Assembly: GCA_034698045.1 (NCBI GenBank)
Contig: JAQGAU010000478.1
Coordinates: forward strand, 1-27,467
Direction of reading: 5' to 3'
Source of the DNA: Paramacrobiotus richtersi
Lineage: Eukaryota > Tardigrada > Eutardigrada > Parachela > Macrobiotidae
DNA length: 27,467 nucleotides
Within the stretch, counting starts at the first letter, position 1. Each line of letters opens with the position of its first letter. Below the pieces are notes generated by a model. That model did not search any database, was not told the DNA's origin, and saw only the letters and a program-made list of their open reading frames with translations. Of this stretch, positions 19,367-27,467 are shown piece by piece. Made by a program: the position numbers and the translations under genes.

Positions 19367-20976
19367 ATGGCTAGAGTAGAAGAACCTTGTTTGGACAATA
19401 TTGATAAACTTGGGAGACAATACCGCGTACCAGTACACTCCAGGAGTGCAATACCTTACGAGCCAGCCCGAAATCCTACCGCCAAAATTAAACGATCAGC
19501 AACCTGTTGTTCCAAGGTAAGAAAAGCAATAAACTTTCCTATCTACTGTATCTGTTCAATGTTCATTTTAACCTTTCTTCGCTTCGTGATATTATTCGGG
19601 TGGAGATAAAGGTTTCCAAGTATGTACATTGCTATATTTAAATATTATGTACAAGTATTTTGTAACGAAGCTGTAAGTGCAGATAAATCTGCAATACTGC
19701 AGCTCAAGTTAAAGAGCATCAGCACTACACATACATTGCATAGATCGCAAACTAACCCAGACTTTATTAAGTTTTGTCAACGCGATGATTACCTCAGCCT
19801 TTTTGTAAATTAGAGACTGCTCTATAGTAAACAGTCCCCGCAAGTGCTGGTAGGATTACCTTATGTTCGTTTCCTGTAGTGTGGCAAACGAAAGCGGCCG
19901 ATTATCGAACCAGAGGAGTGCCGAAGACCCTTGTCGAACTGTGCAGAACACATACACAGTGACAATGACCAAAACAGCAGACCCTGTCCCCAAGAAAAGG
20001 ATGTTGGTGACTATTTCAAGAAACACCGAGAAGCCAACATGCAGCCCTCATCTCGTATGCCCCAGGAGGAAATAGTAAGAAGTTAGGCTAATGTCAGCTG
20101 TATTTCAAACCAAAAATGTTATAACTGGGCGAAAACTTTTACACCTGCTTCCAGTGCAACAAAGCAAACAAGCATCCCAAGCACTGTCACCATCACCGAC
20201 ACAGCGACAACAAGGTACAGTGCGAGCTGGCGATCGATGCCTTAAACAAAAAAGTCAGCCTTGTACTGGAGCCATGCCCGAGAACGCAGCGGCGAAGATC
20301 TCTTCACAGCCGAGCCAGTTCCTGTCGAAAACATACTTCGCGAAAACACGTCACCAACAGCGCGTGCGCAAAGCCTAAACGAAAAGACCAGTGTAACGTT
20401 TCATGCAGACCCGGGGATAACGACGAAAGGTCATCGTCTGAAACCTCCTCATGTTCCAAAGGTTATTACCGTAACGAGTCTGTTTCTCCAATAGATTATC
20501 GTATTAGCCTGATTTTAGACAGATACCCTAGCAAAAAGCACCACAAACCGGTAGCAGAAAACCATGGAAAGACGGATTACGCGGAAATGGGCAGGAAGAT
20601 CTGGCAGGATATGTTTGAGGCCACTGATCCGGCATGTGTGTCTAAGAAGAATGCCTGTCAGGAGAGTTGTCCGCCATCACCTCCCAGGAAGGCCCGCACA
20701 CCCTGCCGACCACCGCCTCCCACACCGCGAAAGGTCACCTGGTGCCCACCACCGAAGTCTACTTGTCGACGATCACCCCCGCCGGTCATGGAACATCACA
20801 TACCTGATCCGTGCCAGGCGTCCGGGAGGTATATCAAAATGAAAGTCGGCAAGCACTTTCACATGGTGGAACTGCCGCAAAAGGCGGATGAACCGGAGGA
20901 TGATGAGGTTCAGATTCTGCTGCGACAGGGCAAATGTGTCACGTGGAGAAAGTACAAAGTGTTTGACAGGAGCTAA
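19367..20976 (+). CDS. Unrecognised Cys/Arg/Lys/Pro-rich basic protein, 388 aa, three exons
   Basis: Exons are 19367-19516, 19880-20074 and 20155-20976. The introns (363 and 80 nt) are GTAAGA...TGTAG and GTAAGA...TCCAG, both phase 0, and exon 3 is open for 273 codons before its stop. The start ATGGCTAGAGTA has good context and is the first ATG of the frame. The chain carries 24 cysteines spread along its length, with many Arg, Lys and His. A His cluster (HPKHCHHHRH) opens exon 3. A Pro-rich block near residues 280-330 has CPPSPPRKA, CRPPPPTPRK and CPPPKSTCRR, and a better-ordered, more acidic C-terminal segment begins with MKVGKHFHMVELPQKAD. No signal peptide or membrane segment is present. 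Composition recalls Cys-rich sperm nuclear basic proteins or sperm structural proteins, but spaced cysteines and histidines could also bind zinc. No family is recognised, so function is open. Confidence 0.72.
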
Positions 20977-21117
20977 TATGACTACTGTTGAGTTTCGTTT
21001 GTACGGGTTTGTAATGGAAGCCTTCTTGACAAGTTTGGCTTCGCTATCTTGAATCTTCCACAGTGATTCCCATTTTACTGTCAGTGCAAAGCGTAAGAGC
21101 CATATCCTTTGATACGA

Positions 21118-21291
21118 CTATTCGCAAAGTATCATTTCAGGATGTTCACACAGTTTTTTATTTCCTGCGCAATAGCAAACGCTAATGTGACCTTCCTCAA
21201 CCTGACAGCATAAAAATTCAGTAAACTTTCCTGAACTGTAAGAAAACCAGAAACCGTAAAAGAACAGAACTAGAAAAACGCTTTGACCCAT
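21118..21291 (-). CDS. Possible small secreted six-cysteine peptide, 57 aa
   Basis: Starting at the ATG at 21291, the frame gives a strong signal-peptide-like leader (MGQSVFLVLFFYGFWFSYSSG) and then a mature part of about 36 residues with six cysteines spaced CC-x8-C-x-C-x6-C-x7-C. This is the look of a disulfide-stabilised secreted peptide. It lies between the Cys-rich gene and the end of RAB3GAP2, where it could also be chance sequence in the RAB3GAP2 3' untranslated region. A minus-strand AATAAA-like word is inside the frame, not after it. No family is recognised. Confidence 0.3.
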   Translation of the reverse strand: MGQSVFLVLFFYGFWFSYSSGKFTEFLCCQVEEGHISVCYCAGNKKLCEHPEMILCE

Positions 21292-21398
21292 AACACCCAA
21301 ACGCAATTACAACCAAGCACTAAACCACATTTTTGTTAAAATTTTGCAACATTGTGAAAGACCCGAATCACAGACGAGCAACCCAGGAAGACACTGGA

Positions 21399-24300
21399 CT
21401 AACTTTGTGGTCGATGGTTCTGCATCCACTCGAGAGCTTCATTACACACCTTATGATCCGGATGACTGGAGCGCAGATCATGACTGATATTTCTCAGTAA
21501 CAACTGACAGCGATCCCAATCCACATTACTTTCTGATACCGTTCGTCCTTCCTAAAGAAATCCCATAATTCAATGCTCAAACACGATAATATTATTCGAC
21601 TACATTAATTAATAAAGCTATACATATTCGCAAGCGAAACAGGACTTTTCACTCCGAAACATACATAAAACAACAAAAAAGTCATTTTTGTTATATCGGT
21701 ACGTCGTTTGTTAAGCAAATCACATAGGAAGTTATAAAAACGGTACTTAACTGAACTACACACAAGACAAGACAGATATACGTAAAAACACATATACTGG
21801 AAGTCCCTTACCAGCGACTTGATCCAGGTCGTCAGGAACGGTGACATAGACGATAGATAATTGGCATAGTCAGACTGCGACATTGTATTACTAAGTATAG
21901 CCTTTAGCCGCTGTCCAGCCAAGGACAACAGTTTCGAAAGCAGCGGACCCTTGTCCGTGACCGTCCTATACGCTTCCTCCCCTAATTCATCCAGTCCATG
22001 GGCATACAACTCACAGACATACAAACTACGCACATCATCCCCGGATATACTGAAGTACTGCGCCACTTCCAGGATCCGTTCCAACCAGGCCACATCGGGA
22101 CGGTTAGCGTGGTCGGCAGCGGTTCGGACCAGCGCCGATAAGCAGCGAATCAAGAACTAAAAATACGAACATTTCTCACAATCAACGGATAGTTTCGGAG
22201 TTTACTGAATGATATACTTGGTTCCGAGCGCGGATGATTGCTTGATCCACTTCCACCACGGATAACAGTGGGAACTGGGTCAACTCCTTGTAGAACGCTT
22301 CACGGGCTTTGAAGTCGAATAAACTCATTGGTTTGACGCTCTTCAGGTTGAAGTACACGGTGGCGTGGAGGACCGTGATCAGGATCATGTGGTGGTTGAC
22401 CAACGCGGCATTGGACATTGGCTGGCACAGGGCGAGTTCGGCCAGTGAGCTTTTGGCAGAAATGGAGTTGTCAGTCAACCACAGATCGTCGCTGGCAACT
22501 GACACCGTAGTGTTGTCAAAATCTGCCTAAAAATTAAAAAACATGGTGGTTTTCAAAAAAAGAAACAAGAAAAAGGCAGAGATTTACCTGAAATATGATG
22601 GATAATACGCTATGAGTAAGCTGCAGGAAACTATCAACACCAGCTTCATCCATGCCCACGTCCCGGGAAAACAGACGTTCCTTTGGAGCCTTTCCCACTT
22701 TCTCCAACAGGTTTGCACAAGAACTGGTTCGCTCTTGGAGAAATGTCTTCCACATCAGCACTGCCACGCCTACAATCAGAAAATGATAAGAAAGCATTAA
22801 TACAGCGTCGAGCTGGTTTCAAAAGCAAGCTCAGAAGGCCGCGAATAACTGTCGTAAAACCTGAATTTAAGGTAATTTCAACAACTTCATTCTTCAATCA
22901 TACATTCAGGAATCTCTGACACACAGTAGTCAAGCGATCTCACTTTCGCTGCTCATAGTCCTGTTTCGCAAACTTCAAAATTTATTCGAAAATAAAGCTG
23001 CATCGTGCAAATAATCCAGGTGATTTAATAACCCTTCCAGAAAGCGAGATTCAATAGATAATCTCGGGTTTCTGTGACAAGCGGAAAACAAATATTATTA
23101 GGTAAGTTTCTATAGAAAAAGGTTCTTACCGTGCTGAAGTTCCGAGCAAACGACATTTTTCAAGTATTCCACCGATTTCTCTAGCATCTGTCCATCATCC
23201 GGCCGTTTATTCCAGGCGACAACCATCTCCCACGAACAGTTAGCCAGCAGAATATCCGCCGTCAAACTCTTGGGGAACACCCTCTTGATACATGCGAGCG
23301 CTTCGGTAATCTCCTGCTTCTCCAACGGCACATCCGAAATCCGCAAGAACCTCAGCGGCCGATCATTACTCTCTTCTGCTTCCGTGGAAGGCAGCTGCAT
23401 TTCAACGTCAGCATGGTAAAACGCTTTCAGAATCACCGACGGAGGCAGATCCAACAATCCAGACGCAACAGCCGCGGAAAAGTACTCGGCCGCTGACGAT
23501 TTGCCGTGCTGAAGGAACGAGGTCACGGAGGTGTCCGGGAGCTTCTCATTCGTATCAGAACAGGCGAACCGGCACACAAGAGCCTGTAATACATCGAAAA
23601 TATGAACAAGAGTACTACCAGAACGTGTAGGAACGAATATACCTGCAAGGACAGTAGACTTTCCAATCGCTGCGCTAAACGCGCCCATTCCAGTTTTTCT
23701 CGGCACACGGTCTCCCAGTCATCCACCTCTGCCGCTTCCTCAGTAAGCACTTTAAATCCAACTGATAAAATCGCTAAACAAGCGGTAATGGCGGCGCATA
23801 ACTTGGTGGAATTCTCGATGATCTGTCGGAACGTTCGCAGTTCAATTGGCTGCAGCTTGTGCAGCAGCTTACGGAACAGTCTCTGCAAACTGTGCAATGC
23901 GTCAACATCGATTTCTGCAAACATAAAAACTCTTTTTAACAACTCCACGATCTTGAAAAGATCGATCGTACCGAAATGATCACCAGCAAAAACGAGCCAA
24001 TACTCCAGCAGTAACAGAGTTAAATCGTCTTCGTTAAGAATTCCCACTCGTTCCATCAAATCCGACAAGTTCATCTTTTGCAGGAAGAACAGGTGGAATA
24101 TGGTGTCGGCTAGGAATAATCGTTCTTCAGTCGTCGCATCCGGGTTGACAGTAAAACGGAGCTTATTGTGACCACCACTGGGCAAAGGGTCCAGGAGATT
24201 CAGCATTGTCCGCCAATCGTACTCCCACTTCCGAATGTGAACGCCGGCTTTCCATACTTTCGAATCCGAGATGGAGCGGATCAGTGCGAACAGGGTTGCT

Positions 24301-26284
24301 GCATCCGAATCGGAAAGAGCATCTTGTATGTTTCCATCAGCCTCGAGGTCTAAACAAGAACAATCGGCATGTATGTCCTGACACTAAACACAGGAATTTC
24401 GTTTTGCTTCACGTCAGTTTCTTCTATATTTCTGGTGAATTACACGTATTTCCACTATTTTTTTCAAACTACATGTATTATGCTTAGTTTTATATTTCGC
24501 TCTACTCCCTTAGTCGCAACCACCCCGAAGAAAAACTTCCCAAGATCTGATTCAAGAACGGTTTAAAAATGACATACAACATTTCAAATATATCTACTAT
24601 GTGCTGAATCAGAATTTGTGATTACTGAGTGGCACGTCATTTACCAAGTAAACAAACAACAACCAAGTAAGTTGCCTAACTGAACGACGGTATAAATCCC
24701 TCAATCCACAGCGGAAAAATTTTTGAGGGATTAAACTTTTTTCTGAGCATCAGCTATTTGTCTCCAAGATCTTCCCAGAAAGAGTTTTTTCTTGTAAATC
24801 ACAAACAAATCATAAAGATACGAAAACAACACACACAATTGGAAAACTTTCATAAAATAACTGATGTAGGATAAGTGTGTGTTGTTCTCACCTTTGCTGG
24901 TGGAATTCGCGTCATCATACTCCATCCATTCATCCACCATCCCGCGATACCACTCCACCACCTGCAAACTCGCCATCCACGCCCTCACCGTATTCTTCTC
25001 CTTCTCATCCAGATTCTTCTTGGCAACACCGTCCACCCCGGCAGTCAGCACCCGCATCACACCGTCCTCCTTGCCTCCAATGCCCTCCATCAACAAAAAC
25101 TGCACCAACTGATCCCTGACTTCAATCGACTGAATCTCGCCAAACAACCCCAAGACCTTGTCAATACTGACGTTCTTCCCATACAGTGCCATCTCCTTGA
25201 CCTGCTGGACGACCTGCAGATCCTGAGCGTTACTCTCGTCGATGCCCTCCTCGGTCAGGTAGAAGGGGACGTTGAGGACGTACAGATTCCCGGTTAGATC
25301 GAGGAAATAGCATTCACTGGGGCGGTGGAAGGCTTCGAAGGTCGGGCATAGGGCTCCCGTTCCGACGGGCAGGAGACGGAGACCCTGGCTGACGTGGATG
25401 GCGATTAGGCGGCGGAAGGACAGGGGCGACCATACCTCAAGCAAATGTCGACGGGGAGCGTAAATCACCAGACATTCGACATATCTGAAGTACGCAAATG
25501 AAAGTAAATTGAGAAACAGCACACGAGGAATGATAAACAAAGAAGACCAGTAGTAAGTAGCACAGCAAACAATAAACTACATATAGTTCAAAAAAGGGAA
25601 ATTACACTATTAAAGTAAAAACCACTTAAAATCAATGTAATGAAATCAATGAAATCAATGTAAAAAATTGTGCGATAATATTTGAATCATCAGATAGTTT
25701 TATTAATAACACATACCTCAAATCAACTGCATCAAATATAACGGAATAATAACCATTACCAAGAACTTACTATACAGGTCTGTATACTACAACTTAAAGA
25801 AACTTCATGCTTCTATTGAGTTTTCTTCTTCATTAATTTTATTTTTTTTATAATGCTAAATTTTATATCATCTTATTTTAATGTACATATTAAATATAAA
25901 CTGCGCTAAACGGATAAAACAAATAGATGAAATTAAATCAAGAATCAAAAATGCGCTAACTTTCCAGTTAATATGCGCGACATACTTTGGTGATTCGACT
26001 GAGCTTTTGGCATCGGCAACGGTTATCCAGGCCACTTCCGCGGCACGATATCCCTTCCACATGCGAATCACCACACCCGAAGAGCAATCCATCAGCAGAA
26101 CCCGTCCAAAATTGTCGGTTAATGCAGCCAGGCGGCACTTATCCGAAAGCACCACGTTGGTGGCGATACGTCGCGCGTCAAACAAGGAACACCGTGACTC
26201 CACATCCCGACCAGGTTTGGGAATAAATTTGGACTTCTTTTCCGGGGCCTCCTTTGCACTCGGCATGGCACGGTTCAGCAGACC
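21399..26284 (-). CDS. RAB3GAP2: Rab3 GTPase-activating protein non-catalytic subunit (Rab3GAP2/p150), N-terminus beyond window
   Basis: It pairs with Rab3GAP1 to act on Rab3 in exocytosis and on Rab18 at the ER. Eight exons are visible: 26284-25986, 25484-24892, 24349-23643, 23583-23130, 22769-22588, 22526-22218, 22156-21812 and 21551-21399, together 1013 codons plus stop. Introns are 59-542 nt, all GT-AG and in phase. Matches to the human protein run in order: DNFGRVLLMD and IRMWKGYRAAEVAWI, LVIYAPRRHLLEVWS and VLNVPFYL (end of the WD-like N-terminal half), then CSWEMVVAWNK, VLMWKTFL, EKVGKAPKERL and RDVGM, KSVKPMSLFD, and GLDELGEEA with LAGQRL near the C-terminus. Human p150 is about 1390 residues, so roughly 380 N-terminal residues are encoded to the right of the window, upstream of an intron of at least 1.18 kb. 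Confidence 0.95.
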
Positions 26285-26539
26285 CTAAACCACAGATATC
26301 GCCGATACTGTAAATGAACGGCGGAATAACCAGACACACGTCATTTGTTAACCATAAAACAGAACCGAAGACAAAGTTAACAACTGTAAAACTATGAAAA
26401 AGATGGACAAAATTAAGTCCATAATAAGGCAGAAACAAACGGCTGTCAATTTTGAACCAGAATACAAAAGAGAAAGAGCATAAGCGCGATTAGTAGATAA
26501 AACCAATGAAAAAAATCATTAGAAAATAATGAACTCCTG
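26285..26539. other. 5' part of a RAB3GAP2 intron, as seen in the window
   Basis: This is intron sequence next to the first visible RAB3GAP2 exon (acceptor TTTAG at 26285-26289 on the minus strand). It is AT-rich and holds no recognisable gene. The same intron continues through the satellite and the inverted-repeat element to the window end. Confidence 0.6.
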
Positions 26540-27003
26540 GTTAGAAAGGATAATTAAAATTAAACATAAAACATTCAAACATTACAAGGAATAATCAAAA
26601 TTAAACATAAAAAATTCAAATATTACAAGGAATAATTAAAATAAAAAAAATTCTAATATTAGAAGGAAAAACTAAACTTGGCCATAAAGAATTCGAATAT
26701 TAGAAGGAATATTTAAAATTAAACAAAAAAAATCAAAATTTGAAAGGACTAATTAAAATTAAACATAAAACATTCAAACATTACAAGGAATAATTAAAAT
26801 TAAAGATAAAAAATGCAAATATTAAATGGAATAATTAAAATTAAACATAAAAAATGCAAATATTAGAAGGAATAATTAAAATTACACATAAAATATTCAA
26901 ATAATTATTATTAGAAGAAATACTTACAATTAAACATAAAACATTCAAATAGTAAAAGGAATAATTAAAATCAAACATAAAAACTTCTAATATTAGAAGG
27001 AAT
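26540..27003. repeat. AT-rich tandem repeat, about 41-bp unit, about 11-12 copies
   Basis: The landmark AGGAATAATTAAAATTAAAC recurs with spacings of mostly 40-41 bp (for example AGGA at 26547, 26587, 26628, 26705, 26745, 26786 and 26868), with one shorter step of about 36 and one longer of about 47. Each unit continues with CATAAAA.ATTCAAA.ATTA. Copies are imperfect, so the array is not freshly expanded. It lies inside a RAB3GAP2 intron. Confidence 0.85.
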
Positions 27004-27007
27004 ACCG

Positions 27008-27467
27008 TATTTTCTCAAATATAAGCCCCCCCCTAAATAAGCGCCCCCCCCGTAATAAACGCCCCTCTTGTTGGTCGATAAAACAATTAAACGCCCCGCC
27101 CGAAATAAGCGCCCATGGGCGTTTATTTTAACAGAGCGGATTTCAATTATTTACCTGTAGTTACATTGAAAACACGTAGTGTACAGGTAGTCTGTTGTAA
27201 AAACAGCCAGTTTAGCATCACCGACTGTGTACCGCACGGAAAAGAAGGTTCCAAAGTCGTTTCTGTGACGGATTTCGTATTGAAAAATAGCTTGTTTCGA
27301 TGCTTTTTTTGCGTTTTTACTGGATAAAAAAATGTCTGAAATCCGAGAAACCCAGTTGAAACAATAAACGCCCCCCCTTAAATAAACGCCCCCCCCCCCC
27401 GTAATAAGCGCCCCTCTCGGGAGGCGATCGAAAAAATAGACGCCCTGGGCTTATATTTGAGAAAATA
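27008..27467. mobile_element. Non-autonomous DNA transposon-like element with 21-bp terminal inverted repeats
   Basis: The left tip 27008-27028 (TATTTTCTCAAATATAAGCC then C) is the exact reverse complement of the right tip 27447-27467, over 21 bases. Inside, two C-rich blocks (about 27028-27068 and 27370-27417) are arranged as direct repeats built from TAAATAARCGCCCC and GTAATAARCGCCCCTCT words. The central 230 bp are ordinary sequence, and no transposase is encoded. The element interrupts the last copy of the satellite. Because the right tip coincides with the last base of the window, the inverted repeats may be longer and the target duplication cannot be seen. A MITE-like element is the best reading. 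Confidence 0.75.

Noticed and set aside
24877-25297. Plus-strand frames rich in His, Pro and Ser opposite RAB3GAP2
   Set aside because: They lie antisense to a conserved RAB3GAP2 exon and show only the composition expected of its complement.
27115-27327. Plus-strand frame inside the inverted-repeat element as a transposase remnant
   Set aside because: Only about 70 codons, with no catalytic or helix-turn-helix pattern; the element is better described as non-coding.

Overview
The window is nuclear DNA of an animal, almost certainly an invertebrate. Nearly every gene is split by spliceosomal introns, many of them only 57-73 nt long. The proteins are metazoan types: sigma-class glutathione transferases, a CatSper channel subunit, a CUB-LDLa-trypsin protease, a p25-alpha/TPPP protein and the non-catalytic Rab3GAP subunit. 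Short introns, dense packing and the GST type would suit a small ecdysozoan such as a tardigrade, but the sequence alone does not fix the phylum. Exon models were built by hand from splice signals, reading phase and family conservation; every multi-exon model with stated coordinates closes in frame.

Layout, left to right. An inverted pair of sigma GST genes (634-1323 minus, 1812-2492 plus) shares a promoter region. A short gene for a protein with two membrane segments (2669 to about 3195, minus) has an uncertain 5' end. A very large disordered protein of 1403 residues (8130-3693, minus, three exons) carries LEA-like or perilipin-like amphipathic repeats. A CatSper2-type sperm calcium channel subunit (10507-8686, minus) lies head-to-head with a gene for a Lys/Ser/Pro/Gly-rich basic protein (10826-11991, plus). 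That gene converges tail-to-tail on an intronless NAP1-family histone chaperone gene (13754-12135, minus). A 12-exon secreted protease gene (14554-17362, plus), a TPPP gene (17747-18571, plus) and an unrecognised three-exon Cys/Arg/Lys/Pro-rich protein gene (19367-20976, plus) follow. RAB3GAP2 (26284-21399, minus) fills the right side; its N-terminal exons lie beyond the window. Its truncated upstream intron holds a satellite of about 41 bp units and an inverted-repeat element whose right tip is at the last base.

Functionally the centre is suggestive. A sperm-flagellum channel subunit, a histone-H1/protamine-like basic protein and a divergent histone chaperone are adjacent, and a second Cys-rich basic protein lies about 7 kb away. 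A shared male-germline role is a testable inference, not something the sequence proves. The two least described items are the 1403-residue amphipathic-repeat protein and the Cys-rich basic protein, which is easily missed because its reading frame has no ATG until late in its third exon.
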